Source: Neckera pumila (taxonomy: Eukaryota; Streptophyta; Bryopsida; Hypnales; Neckeraceae). From it: a DNA stretch of 64,000 bases. Below the pieces are notes generated by a model. That model did not search any database, was not told the DNA's origin, and saw only the letters and a list, made by a program, of their open reading frames with translations. Made by a program: the position numbers and the translations under genes. This document shows, piece by piece, positions 49,664-63,300 of this stretch; within the stretch, counting starts at the first letter, position 1; every line of letters starts with the position of its first letter. The stretch is taken from contig OZ018409.1 of the NCBI GenBank assembly GCA_963969595.1, positions 188,501 to 252,500 of the forward strand, written 5' to 3'.

Positions 49664-50597
49664 TTAACCCCTAAAATCCCAAGGCATTTTTCTGTCAAAA
49701 ACGACTCAAAACTGCTAGTTCTGCTGCGTTCATCTAAGAATAGAGAAAAAATCATTTTTATTAGAATCTCACCATAGGATCTTGTACTAAACTTATCTCA
49801 GATCATGTGGTAAAATTTTTATAAAATTTGATCATATAGATTAGAAGAAATTAGCATTCAAAGTTGGAAAAAATTGATTTTTTGAACATCGACTTGCAAT
49901 TTCAGATGACTTTGACCTCTATTTGTAAAAAAATTTGCACTACATACTTTTGAATTTCATTTTCTTTTATGTTGAATAATTGAGTCGAAAATCTAGGAAA
50001 AAAGAATTCCAAAAAGATACTCATGATTTTCATTCTTTAAAAAATTGTTAAATAGAAGAAGGTCTAAGATTGAAAGAAAAATTAAATCGTCAATAGCTCT
50101 AAGATGGGATTAAAATGCTATAATCCCAATGGTGATATTGTTTTAGAAAGCAAACTTAGACGTATCCAACAATTTTTTTTGAAAAATTGTGAAAATTGCA
50201 TTCAAAAATGAGTCCTACAAGTTATTTTTTCAAGAAGATGCTCAAATTGCCCAAAAAATAAGATTGTCCATAACTTTCACATAACAAATCCAAATGGAAT
50301 GAATCAAAGCTTCCCATATAGATAAAAATACAATCTATGAGAAAAGAATTTATTTAAATTTAAAAAAAAATTTGTGTGTGACAAGATTTCTGCATGCCCC
50401 ACCAAAATAAACAACCTTTTGTGCCATAACTTTTGCTTCCAGGCACCGATTGAAATAAACATTATATTCCCATAAAGCTAATGTGTTTTTCTATCTTCAC
50501 AAAAAGTTTCAAAAAATAACAATGAATACTGAAGCCGTAGTAGCCTGCCCGAAATCCATTTTGTCCCCCGAGGGGACAATGGGACTTTAGGGGTTAA
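49664..50597. mobile_element. TTAA-flanked element, about 930 bp, copy A
   Basis: TTAA at both ends; the left end is CCCCTAAAATCCCAAGGC and the right end is AATGGGACTTTAGGGG. Internal blocks shared with copies B and C include CATGTGGTAAAATTTT, CCATAACTTTTGCTTCC and GCACCGATTGAAA. No transposase-like frame survives. Confidence 0.75.
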
Positions 50598-50697
50598 AAA
50601 ATCATTCAAAATATAATTAAATTTGGCATCTAATAAAAATTTAGAACTCATAATGTGGCATAATGGATAATGTAGAAAATATTGATGAAAATAATCA

Positions 50698-50736
50698 TAT
50701 ATTTGAAAGAAATACGCATATATATATATATATAGT
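50698..50736. repeat. TA microsatellite
   Basis: About nine TA units between copies A and B of the TTAA elements. Confidence 0.8.
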
Positions 50737-51041
50737 AAAATCCTGAGTACCAATAAAGTTGTGAGTACTACTAAAGGTCATCAAATATTTAAAAGGTTAA
50801 AATATTTTTTACCTTTGGTGAAAAATTCATGACTAGAATCCACATTTACAATCAATGGGACTCAAAGATTATAATACATATTTGTATGAATATTAAAGAT
50901 CATCATTGCCATTTTGAAAAGTACCTTTACATTATTGACCACCATGAAAACATTTGAGCACACTTCATGTAGGGGACATAGGCATAAAAAGTTGATTCAA
51001 AGAAGCATCCAATGGATGTGGTGTCAAAAATAAAGCATTGG

Positions 51042-51971
51042 TTAACCCCTAAGTTCCATGACTATGTTCTTATTGAAAACGCTCGAAAACTGCCATTTTT
51101 AGTACAAGTATCCAATTATTGAAAAAACACTTTTTTTGACAAATATAGCCGTAAGATCTTGTAGTGTGGTGACTTGAGAACATGTGGTAAAATTTTCAAG
51201 AATTTCCACCATGTGGATTGCAAGATATAAGCATTTATTTTCACTAAAACCATTTTTTTGGCCCTGCAAAAAACAGGGCAGCACCACTTCACAAGCTCAC
51301 TTTTCAATGAAAAAATGTCCAAAATGGTGGTGCTTCTTTGGATTCTTTTTCCTAGACAAGTTGGCTACATGCTTGAAAATTTTCACTTCATTTGGAATTG
51401 TACAACATATAGGAAAAAAATAGTAAGTAGATAGTAGTAGAGAATGATTCAAAATACAAAATTGTCAAGAATTTATTTGTGGAATTGAAAAATGCTAATC
51501 CCAATGGTGGAAATGTTGTAATAAATAATCTACATCCTAGGATTTCATTCTTTTCAAAAAATATTGAAAATTGAGTAAGAGAAAGGACTTCAAAGTTTAT
51601 TTTAGAGTAGAAAATCCATAACTGCCCGCAAACTTAAAATCTTCATAACTTTTGACTCATTGATCAAAATGGGATGATTCAAAGCTTTTTACCTATGTAT
51701 AATTCTAGAAAGCGATTTCAGATTTTTGTTTACAAAAAAAATGATTTTTTCTAATCTGCCCGAATTACCCAGTTACAAAAAAAAATAACATATTGGGCCG
51801 TAACTTTTGACTCATATCTCCAAATGTCATGAATTTGGTGCATATGAAAGATACTCCTTACCCCCACCTTCTATTAAAATTTCAGCCAAAAATATGGAAA
51901 TTTCTAGTCGTACATACCTGCCCAAAAAATCTATATGGCCAAAAAACGCATATTGGTCCTTTAGGGGTTAA
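51042..51971. mobile_element. TTAA-flanked element, about 930 bp, copy B
   Basis: TTAA at both ends; the left end is CCCCTAAGTTCC and the right end is GGTCCTTTAGGGG. It shares CATGTGGTAAAATTTT with copy A and GATTGCAAGATAT with copy C. It is the most diverged of the three, and non-coding. Confidence 0.72.
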
Positions 51972-52146
51972 GAATTGAAGCCCCAAGCCATTACAAAGTA
52001 GTGAAAGCATGGTAGATTTGGATTCATATACAATATTGTCACAAAGAATAGTAGCTAAGCAATGATGAATTTGATCAATCCCATCAATCCATCATATTGC
52101 AACACTTGAATCAATCTTCATCACAAAAATACTCATTAGAGAAGAT

Positions 52147-52491
52147 TCAGCCCCTCCAAGGGCCGTCCCAAGTTAAAATGCCATGCTATTCTTTGTATGG
52201 TCTGTCAACTTCAAAATTGCTCTTGGCCATGCTCTTAGTGAGTAGTCAGATTCTTTGAGTTTTTGACTGCTTGTCGGAGCAGTCAAGTTTCGCATATTTT
52301 TTTTTTTTTTTTTTCATATTTTTTTAAGATTATAAAAAAAATTAAATTAAATAATTTTTTATTCAAAATTATGGATTCCTACGCTACTGCCGCTATAGTT
52401 TCAACAGGGCGGAAATAGGGGAAAAATAATTTTTTGAGCAAAATAAAAGCAAATCTCATGGTACCTCGGAGCAGCCCTCCGAAGGCTTGAA
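52147..52491. mobile_element. inverted-repeat element (MITE-like), copy 2
   Basis: The left end TTCAGCCCCTCCAAGGGC and right end GCAGCCCTCCGAAGGCTTGA form an imperfect inverted repeat. The interior has GCAGTCAAGTTTCGC, a T18 run and CCTACGCTACTGCC, as in the copy at 29206-29565. Non-coding. Confidence 0.55.
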
Positions 52492-55400
52492 ATGTCCTCT
52501 AATGTATAGAAGGCCTACATGCATTTACTTAGATGATCAAGTATACATTTTCAGAGTCTTCTATACATCAAATTGTCTTTTGCTAACATATTTTTAATCC
52601 TTTTTATGCACAGAAGGTCGCCATCTAACATTCATTCCAAATAATCATACAGAGTAGAATTATCCACAAACCTAAAAATCTTCATAATTATGCGAGTTCA
52701 TCCATGACATTTTCATAATCTAAACACCACTAACATCTTTTACCACACAATGGTGTATGTTTTTTTGTATTGAGGTTGCCTAATAAAAGCTCCCTAGCTA
52801 GCTCCTCCGTTATTTATCCAAATTATGCTAAACTTGTCCCAATAGATAGGTAATTCAAGACTCCATTCTACATTCATCACCATTCTTCAAATTCAATTTA
52901 TCACGAAACCATTATTCAAGGTTCCAATCCAAATTTATCACTCCAATCTCACCACGATTCTCACTGATTATCCGTGCCGTTTGGCAACCAAGAATGGAGT
53001 GTGTTTGTCTTGAAAGGGAAATTTGTGAGAGTTGACTCCGTCCGAGGAATTTTTTTTTTTTTTTTTTAAACAAATGAAACGGAATTGCATTGCAAAAAAA
53101 CAGAATACAACGCCACCAGCCACCGACCCACCGTCCGGGGAATTTTTCAATTGCTGATGATGCTCCAGTCCTCCCTCCCAAGTACGTCGACGGACCCGCA
53201 CTTCCGACATGTCCACGCTACGTACTGTGATGGTAACTACCAGGAAGCCACAGCGGATCCCCGAGCTCTGGTGAGACTGATTCCAAAGCTTTCCGAAGAT
53301 TTGGGCGTGGACCAGGTCATGCCCAGCTCAAGACGTCGAGTACTGTGCCTGCGCCTGTGCCTGTGCCGTGTATGATTAGTTGATTATAACTGCGCGCTCA
53401 TGTAAGACGGGATCCACTAAGTTACTAGCACGCACAAGTCTCCACTCACTTGCGCCAACAATTCAAGGATGCACTTCATAAATAAATATATAAAAAAGGT
53501 CTATTGTACTGTACTGTACAGTACTACAGTACCGTAGTGTTGTTCAATTGTTTTTTCAGGAGTTGCCAATCATGCGGCAGCTAGCATCTGACAAGTTATG
53601 AATGGAGAATAATGTCAAACAGACTAACAATTTACATGCAGAAAAGGGTGGCACGGAAGGAAGAGCTAGAGTCAGGTGGCAGAGACGGAATCGAAGAAAG
53701 GGGCGCAGTGCGGCAGCAACCTGGTATGATGGACCGAGCTAGTACCGTAAGGTATCGATCACTCCCTATCGAAGTTAAGGTAAGTGAAGTTAGTCTGCTC
53801 ATTGTAAAGTAAGCGACCTCACTGCTGTTAAGAGCTGATTTGCATTTGGGGGGGAGCTAGCTAAACTTACTGTAACAATTTTCACTAAATTTTCCTAGAA
53901 AAATGGAATTGGCATATATCGAACCCAATCCAAGTCGTTTCATGTTTTTTGGACCACTGTGGAATTAGTTACGAATTTTTGAAGTTGAAACTAAGTGATG
54001 AGCTCGTGAAGTCTAAAGCAAACTGTACCTCTGTTAGCTAGTGGTCCCTTCAATTTGAGGTCTGTTCCAGAACAGAAGAGCGGCATCTGATCGATTCCAT
54101 TCTTTCCACTCATTCCGCCGCTTGACTGCATCCCTGGGTTGCGTTGAATTTGTACGACAGTAACGACACTGTCCGCGACTGAAGGACAGAACTGAACCCA
54201 CTCAGGGATTCTATTTGACAGTTTGCAGGGTCCGTCAGTACTGGAATGGTATCTGGACTGGTTGGAAGTTTGTGGATGAAACACAAGTTATTCATCCAAA
54301 TGGATGTACGTTCATCCAATATCGTCCGACTTGGAACATTTTCTGGGTTTCAATCAAAAGTGAAAAATAATCTTGCAAATTACTGTTTTTCTCCCAACAT
54401 GGTCGCAATTGTGTGAAAAATAGAGCCAAAAATGTAGACTTGTGTATTTTCTTCTTTCAATTATTTGGTGAATCTTTTACTGCTTTGTGAAGCTTACCAA
54501 ATGATGGTAGAACAAACCATTATAGATAAAAGACTCATTCAAGACACCTAAGTAGGGAATGACCCATTAGAGTCTTTTTTTTCAATAAATGAGTTTTGGG
54601 CTAAATTGGATTGAGTTAGTGGCTACAATCGTTGACTTAAGTGGTGGTAATGGAATGATTAGTGACTACAATAGGAACTTCCACCTTTTGAATTTAAATT
54701 CATCATAGGAAATGGGTTTTTAGTCTTTTATATTATAGCCATGTTAAAGGAAATATTGTGACTATTTTAGATGAATAAGATTACAAATACACTTTTTGTT
54801 GGTTTTGGGGTACTTTAGAGACTCTTTTAGGCCATGCTGGGCAACACACTTTAAAATTCATAACAACCTCATACTTTGTTAAAAAAATATAATTTTAGTT
54901 GCTCTCAAGTTTCTCAAATTTTTCTTTGTGTGGAATTTTTTTTAATAAATTTCAGCAATGACATAAAAGCAAACTCCTAATTTTATCCATGATGGGTTCT
55001 TCTACCTTATGATCTGCACTCTTTGTACAATAATTGGCCCTAATCTTAATCCCTTTCTAAAATGCCTTCTACAAATTCTTGTCTAAATGTACCTCCTCGA
55101 TTCATGTAAGAATTGGGTTGTTTTGAGTATATTTAGTTCTTTGAAAATTCATAACTCAATCACATGTTGTTCAAAAAATGCATACAAAAAGAATTAAAAA
55201 TAAGGTGATTGCAAAAAAGCCCAATCCTATTTCTTGTCACACAGAGGGTACCTTCTCTTGTCATCTACTATAACTTCTAAAGCAAAAGTCCAATGAACAT
55301 GAAATTCTTTTTGGAGATGTCTAAGTTTATGTTAATCAAATCCCTAATTTTTTAGAAACTAAAAAAATCATTTTGTAATTAAGAATCCTTTTTCTTGATC

Positions 55401-55705
55401 TATCATACTATGAGATTTATTGTAGTTTTTTCTATGTTAGGAGTCTCCAAACTTAATGACTTGAAAATAAAATTTTCATATTTGATTAAATTAGTAGGAA
55501 TCATGTTCCTACCAAAGGGAATCTACAAATATATTATTTTATGCCCTCCACATGAACACAAATAACACTCTCATTACGCACAATTTCTGAACAATTAATA
55601 AAGATGGTTTTAAGATCAATCTTTTGGTGAAATCTAATCACTATGAATTCTTCCCAAATGGCCAATATTTTAATTTAAGTAAAATTACTTTTTCCAAATT
55701 ACATA
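52492..55705. other. AT-rich intergenic DNA
   Basis: No gene seen. A T20-type run lies at 53048-53067 and a GTACTGTACTGTACAGTAC palindrome-like patch at about 53505-53535. The GC-richer part 53100-53380 carries overlapping frames without domains. Confidence 0.5.
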
Positions 55706-56634
55706 TTAATCCCTAAAGACCCAAGCCCTTTTTTCTGCCAAAAAACACAACTCACTGCCATTTTTATAGCAAAGAGTAAAAAAAATTGAAAAAATGTTTT
55801 TCTTGCACATCTATCTATAGGACCTTACACCTAACAAGTATAAAAATGTGTGGAAAAAATTTCATAAGTTTTAACCGCACAGATTGCAAGATATTTGCAT
55901 ATAAAGTGAAAAAAACAAGTTTTTCAGCACATTTCAGGACTAGATTTTATGGCTTTGAACATTTTTAACTCAAATTTTTTTGCAGTATAAAGTTTTGAGC
56001 TTTAAATCTTTATGGTGGAGAATTGAATTGAGAGTCTAGGGAAAAAAAACTTCAAAAAATATTAATTTTCATCCTTAAGAAAATTGTTAAGTAGAAGTAG
56101 GTATGAAATAGAAAGAAAATCTAAAATATTAATATCTTTTAGATGGAAACAAAATGCACCAATGGTGAGATTTTTCTAGCAAGCAAACTAAACCATGAAG
56201 AACTTCTTTTTTTGAAAAATTGCAAAGATTGCATTCCAAAATGATTCTTCCAAGTTGTTTTTTCAAGAAGATGCTCTAATTCCCCCCAAAATAAGGTTGT
56301 CTATAACTTTCTCATAAAAAAATCCAAATGGAATAAATCAAAGCTTTCCAAAATAGACAAAGAATATAATCTACACGAAAAGAAAATCAGAAAAAAAAAT
56401 TAAAATTTTTGCAAATTTTTTTTGCTGCCCCCTTTCTCCTATTTTGAGCTTATTTGGGCATAACTTTTGTTTCCATGCACCGATTGAAAAAAAATTATAT
56501 TCCCACAAAGCTTAGTAGTTTTTCTATCTTCAAAACAAGTTTTAAAAAATCACAACAAACTTTTAGCCCATAGGTACTTGCCCAAATTAAATCTCATCTG
56601 TCCCCCGAAGGAACAATGGGCTTTTAGGGGTTAA
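55706..56634. mobile_element. TTAA-flanked element, about 930 bp, copy C
   Basis: TTAA at both ends; the left end is TCCCTAAAGACCCAAGCCC (first base mutated) and the right end is ACAATGGGCTTTTAGGGG. It is closest to copy A, sharing CCAAATGGAATAAATCAAAG-like and GCACCGATTGAAA blocks. Non-coding. Confidence 0.75.
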
Positions 56635-59600
56635 AATGTAAAACTACAGTGTAAGTATCTATTTTCATAAGGTTTTGCACCTTTCTAATTTTTCTTCTCA
56701 GAGAATTTTTCTATGCTTTTCTTTTCTACGGTACCTTCTTTTTAAAGGTGTATAAATTAAACATTTTTTTCACATTTTTTCTAAATTCTTTCTTGTTATA
56801 AAGCACTTCCAAAAGAAAAAATGAATATTGTGCAAAATGCTACAAAAAATTGCATTGTCTTTCTTGCACTGACCCAATATCCTTTTGACTTTCAAAATGA
56901 TTCAAAAAATATTTTTTACTTAATAATAAAAAATATTCAATTTCTTATTTGGATGCAACTAGGTGTTGTTATTTTATTTACACTTTTTAAGATCTTGGGT
57001 TCTTTTTATTGTTCAAAATCCTAGTGAATAGATCTATTCAAGTTAAACTCTCATTTTGAATATTCACTATCTTATGTTATATATAGCTACATGTGAATTT
57101 GGTAATATTGAATTTGGAGGAAAATGATGTACTGTACAATTGTAACATAGAAATATAACCGTACCATAATTTAAAAGATTAAGGACATAGCTAAACTTTC
57201 TATAGAATAATCTCTTTATGTTACACAGTTTAAATATTTTTATTAAAATAATAATTATTAATACAAATTATTATTAAATTGCTCATTTAAAAAAAAAATT
57301 ATGTTTGATATTTTTGGAAAATTACTCCTTTGTTACTTTCTGAAAAGGCCTTTTGTTTCTTTTTGTAAAATTCAAAGATAATACAGGTCTTTTTTAGAAA
57401 CAGAGGGAGTATTAGATTGCAAAGACTAAATTTTTTGTTGTCATGTTCATTTGACAATCCATATTGACAAAACTAGGCTACATGTTCCTTGTAACCAATT
57501 AAAACATGCACATTGGTTGTGTAATGTGCTGCTGCAAAGTATGTACTTTTGACCATTTGGACACTTAGGGATTTCAAAGATTTTGGAAAAACAACAAGTA
57601 GATAAATTAGGCATCCATTACCTTGCAAAATCATCCAAAATTTGGACACAAAAAATGTATAAAACAAAGTATTTTTAGAAAAATAGATTTAAGTTTTAAA
57701 TAAGTATTGAAAAATTGAAAAACAATTTGTCGACAAATTGAATTTGGTAGACCTATACAAATTCCTTCTATACACATTGTTTATAAGAGTAATCTACTTC
57801 CAAAAGAGGCATAAAGATAAGCACGTGCTATCTAAATATAAATTAGTAAAACTACCTCAAACATAACCTTTCACCAAACCAATCTTTGAAAGGAATTGTT
57901 CTTCTTTTCTTTGTAAGAGCTTTCAATATCAAATTCTTCCTCTGTCCTGAAATGATTGTCTACAATTTTGTTGATATTTTTAAAAACCAATTTCATTGAG
58001 TATATTGTGAAAAACATAATTCAAGAAGATTCCAAATTTTATATCACTGTAATCAATGAAGAACATTGCATCTGTTCATTGCAACCTAAACAAAATTAGC
58101 CACAGGGAAGTGTTTTTTTCACTTATTCAAAACAACCGCAAAAAAGATGGCATTCGAAGTGGACAATCATTTCAAAACAAATAGAGCATATGTTATTTCC
58201 ATGGATGTGCATTCTCTACCTAAGGAGATGATAGTTCTATTTGCAAGAAATTATCTTCATCCACACTTTGTATATATAGTTAACCCTCAAAGGACATTTG
58301 AAGTTCTAAGAAGGTTGCCCAAACTTGAATTACAGATGCTTTTTTCAAGTAACTTAATCAAATGATCAATCAATGATGAGCTTCGACCCTCTTCAAGGTC
58401 ATGGACAATCTCAAAATCACTATTGCCATTTATGCTTGGAAAATTTTAATTTTGTAACTTTAGATATAAATAAGATTCCAAAAAATATTATAAAAGAATA
58501 TTCTTCAAATATAATAGGCATGTTAAAGAATATTTTATTTTTTCAAAGATTATTTTTTATAGCCTGCTCTAAAAATACCTTGATGTAGGTGGTTAAAAAA
58601 AATCCTCAAAATGTTCTTTCATCTAGGAGATAACATTCTTGAACCTATATGATTACAATCTTTTTAGAAGAAATTATATATACACTCATATGGAACTAAT
58701 GAAATGATAGAAAAAATAATAGAATAGATTGTAAGCAAATCAGATAGACAATGAGGAGAAAATCAAGAACTTATAGGAAAAAAAAGTATCTTTGTGATCA
58801 GAGCAATTGATCTTTATGTACAATAAATATTCTTGCAAAAAATGCATTGTATTTTATTCATTTTTGCATATCAAGGAATATATTTTATAAATGATATTAC
58901 AAGATAGTATAACCTTAATTCCTAAATGATCCTTTTGACACATTGTGTCTTCAAAAAACAATAGAAAATACTATATTGGCGACAATTTTCTACTAATGTC
59001 AGTGTGGGCATTGAAGCTTTTAATTTTTGTGTTAGAATATTAAACAATATTAGGGCCTTGAACACAACTTTTTTTGCATTTCACTCCAATCAATCATTAG
59101 TCACTGGTTGTTAAAATATCATACTTTGTTGGTTGTATCTGATTGAACGGGTGGAATTACTTGAATAGTAGTCATAGGGTGGAGAAATTCTAGACATCAC
59201 GAGGTCTTATCCCCTCCTTCTACAAGAATAAATGTCACTAGTAAAAATGTGCCAAGTAGAAGGTGATATACAATTACAAAGAATTAGATTCACTTTGTGT
59301 ATATATAAAAAGAAAGCTATAATAGAGGATGTTTGGACTGAAAAGGTTTAGGTTTTTGCATGCATTCAATCCTTAATTCAACATTGCATTTTATTATAGA
59401 GGACCCATTTGTAGACTTATGGAGAAAATTTCAAGAAATTTAGATACTATCTTTCCTAGTGACACTCTACCAAATATGACATACACAAACTTTATTGCCA
59501 TTTATAACATTGTTACCAACCTAACCCATTCCCCTTGGAGATTGGGATAATCCCTCCCTAAATCCTTGGGAGTGAATTTAGTTTAACCTACAAAGAGTCA

Positions 59601-60312
59601 TTAATTGGGTTGGAAGTTGCAACACTAGAGGCTCCTACTTTCTAAAGGAGCAAAAGAAACCCTCCAACATTGGTTAATAACGTTATGCAGAAAATGTATA
59701 GTGGCAAGCTAAATGTAGCTTCTAAAAAATCAAAATGCACAGAACAACTTAGCTCCCCTACGAGATCGCGTATGCAAAATGACACTTAACATGTCAACAA
59801 GTGAACCATAGTGTGGACCATTTACGGGAGCTAAAATGGCAAGAAGACATGGAAAAACTAAAATTCTCATTATTCATTTGCATTGATTTATGTTACCTAT
59901 AAACATTGATGTAGATGCCAATTTCTGACAACATGTGGTGTCATGAATGTAAAAATCACTCATTCTAAGAAAAAAAAATTTAAAGAATTTTTTTAGTCAC
60001 CTAACTCATTGAGCCCTTTGTAACATAAACCGAATCTATTTCCTACCGCAAAAATGGGCATAACTTTAGTACTCCAATAAAGACAGAGGTATACTGAGAA
60101 CTCAATTTCAGACAGAAACAGAACACGCAAGTTAAACGCATACCAGTATTGGAATTCCATCTCCTGCTCAGAAGCATGATGAGTTTCAAATATTTACTTC
60201 AATCTTCACTTGTGAAGATACCAGAGCTGAGCACAAGTTTAAACTTCTGTGGGTGGGTCAGGGTGTGGGACTGACCAAAAAATATGCTAATAAGATCTGC
60301 ACAACTTCCAAG
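56635..60312. other. AT-rich intergenic DNA between copy C and PYRR
   Basis: No gene was recognised. Two frames near 58147-58588 (72 and 71 codons) are the most protein-like, but they have no domain and may be remains of a transposon gene. The PYRR 3' untranslated region probably lies just left of 60313. Confidence 0.5.
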
Positions 60313-63300
60313 TTATGGTACAGTAGTTGATGATTCCGTTACTCTGGAGTGTCCATTAACGTCCCCTGAATCTTGTAGAAACTGTGATCGCAACTGCATG
60401 AGTAGGAGTCCCAGCTTGTTTTCTCCATTCCCACTTCTTCCTGCACCCCAGAACAGGTCGTTTTGAGACGCTTCCACAAGCACAGCACCGGCAGTTGAGA
60501 GGAGCAGATCTCGAAGTCCAGGGTACGCTAAAAACTTTGCCTGCAATGCCGTCTTCATTACGCTTATCCTTGCCAGTGCCCAATCGACTCGCACCTGTAT
60601 CAGCAACGTTATTCATTGCACTCCTTTGCCAGGTGTATTGTATAAACTGAGTTTGATGATTGTTTTAATGACATGCCTTATGGTGTCCAAAATTACACTT
60701 GTAATTTCACAAACCAATAACAAAAACCCTCCAGAAGTACTCATACCAGATCAGGACGCTTCCGAGCAAGAGTTCTTCCCATTCGAGCTGCTTCTTCAGG
60801 ACTCTCGGACTTCCGAATATTGCGAACACATTCTTGAACTGTTTCGTCTTCAACACCCGCGAATTTCTGTGCCTAGAAGACCACAATGGACAACTAAGAA
60901 CCCAGAAGAATGAGACATGAGTTCTAGCAGAATGCTACCGCAGATTACACAAGGTGCAATTCACTCGTTGAGATTTTTCCAGTATATCTAGGTTCATTTC
61001 ACAGTCTGTTTTCGTCAACGGTCTGTAACTCACTAGCGAGTTGATTCAAGGTCGTATCACGCAGGTGTTATATGTCAAATCGCTCGCAAACATCGAAAGC
61101 GATAATTACCTGATAATAATGCTCAACACTGTTCCATAACAAAACAGCTCCGTCCTCATCAGGAAGAGAGATGGGGTGCGGAGAGAAGTTTGACAGTGCG
61201 CCATAAGGGTCCCAAGGCTTGTAGAAAGTGATCACTTGAGGTCGTTGCGGTGATGACGGAATGCCCGAGTCTATTGTTGCCGCTGCTCCCATTGGAGAAG
61301 AAACACCAGATTGACTGTTTGGAATTGGTTGTAGGAACCCTGTCATGAGCATGTCTGGCCCTATCTGAAGAATACAATCAACATCAAGAACAAAAACGGG
61401 GCAGCAAGGGTACGTGCAAGCCAGCTGCAAAATCTTGACAACGGACTGTATATAATTAATTTCTGTTCAATTATTCGTATATATCTTAAAAGCTGTTCTC
61501 TCGTCACTAGCACATCACAATATAAAATTACGTTGGAAAGTAAGCAGGGTGCTATTCACCAATCCTAACATTATACCCAGCATAAGATGCAAAGGGAACT
61601 ATCTATTAGTATTAAGCACTTCACAATGTTGCCCAACGGGTTTGCCATGTTAAAAAGCGAAGCGCAACATTCATATGAAGTACGAGGTTATATTAATCCC
61701 ACGAGCGAATCCTGCTTCCTGCGAAACGAACCATACTGAATGTTCTCTTCTCCTAACATAATCATAACATCGTACGACGCTTCCTTGTCAGATCAAAGAG
61801 CTCTAAAAGTACTAAAAGAGGAAAAAACCAGACATACCTGCTCAAATGTAACATCTGACAATGGAAGAGCTTGTGTCATCTCAACCATTCCCAGTTCTCC
61901 AACTGGCGTAGGTGCTGTGATGCCCCCTATAATCTTTGGGGATATGAATGCCATCACCTGGAGCTCATTCAACAGTTCGCAAATCAGAGAGACTAAGTTC
62001 AAGCGAAGCACTCCAGCATAGCATTTATGTTCGAGCATTATCAAAGAGATTACCTTTTGAATCACACCTGAGGCAATCGCTGGTGCTGACAGCATGCCAC
62101 CACATTCCCACAAGATTGACAGATAGCCCCGATCATAACAGTAGTCCATCACTGCCCGTGGGGTCAGAAAATCGAATTCCACTACTTCCACACCTCTAGA
62201 TCTCAGCATTGCTTGGAAGTCCTGATGAGCACCCCTTTGTGTTGCGACAATGGTCTGAGTGTTGGATACGTCCCATAGGTTAGCATCCATAGGAAGATTC
62301 AAGCACCGTGACATTACAATACGAACGGGAAGATGGCCCCCTTCTTGCCTTGTCGTTAGACGTGGATCTGCTCATGCAGCAAGTTTTAAGTGAAAACCCG
62401 AAATGTAGATTCATAGTCACAAATGATCAAGAATATAATGACGAAACACCAGAAACAGTCCGAAAGAAAACAGGAGCTGTTCTTACTATCCCGACGAACA
62501 GTGTTGCCTCCCACAACAATAGCGTCACTTCGAGCACGGGTTTCGAAGACACGTTTCCGTGAATGCGTGCTGGAAACCCACGCAGAGTGGCCAGTGCTGG
62601 CTGCAATCTTTCCTGCTCAATAACAATGCCACAATCTCTGTATGTTTAGAAAACTATGGAAGTTGGAACGGGCATAACCAACAATGGCCTTAAATTCACA
62701 TCCGGTATGTGTGAATTCATGACTAAGGTGTCTTCGACATCATGCCCTTCAAAAGTCATTTAAAAGCTAGCTTTCAGAAGATATATTAACTCTTACCATC
62801 AACTGTCATGGCGTACTTCAGTATTGAGTAAGGCAGGCGATTAGCAGCTCGGTAAAGGAGCGGTGCATTCACTAATTGACATGCTTTGAGAGCTTCCTGC
62901 ACAACCAATTAACGACTGCTATTCAGGCACCTGTAACAAAGCTAGATCCCGTACAGGATCCTGCCTCGAGGGATATATTTGCAATGATACGTCAATGTCA
63001 GATGGTGGTGCACGGTTGTTCCTATTCCATTCTCATAACAAATAGCAACAGATAGCAACAGCCAAGCTTGGAGGAATCCCGAAACTCTGACCACACCTTG
63101 TAAAAAGTTCAAATAAGGGCTTGCCGCATATTGTACCTGAATATTGCTCCCAGATTCCAGTAGATTCTGTCCACCAACTTCCACAGTAGCGCCTCCCTGG
63201 CGAAGAGCACCGATGGCCTTCCCATGCAAATGCTGTAGTGGATGAGGTATTCCGACTACCACCCTTGACACCCCTGCCTGCCATCGACAACGGTGTTCAG

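Noticed and set aside
58147..58588. Two adjacent frames that could be one broken transposon gene
   Set aside because: No recognisable motif or neighbouring repeat ends, so it is kept only as a note in the intergenic entry.
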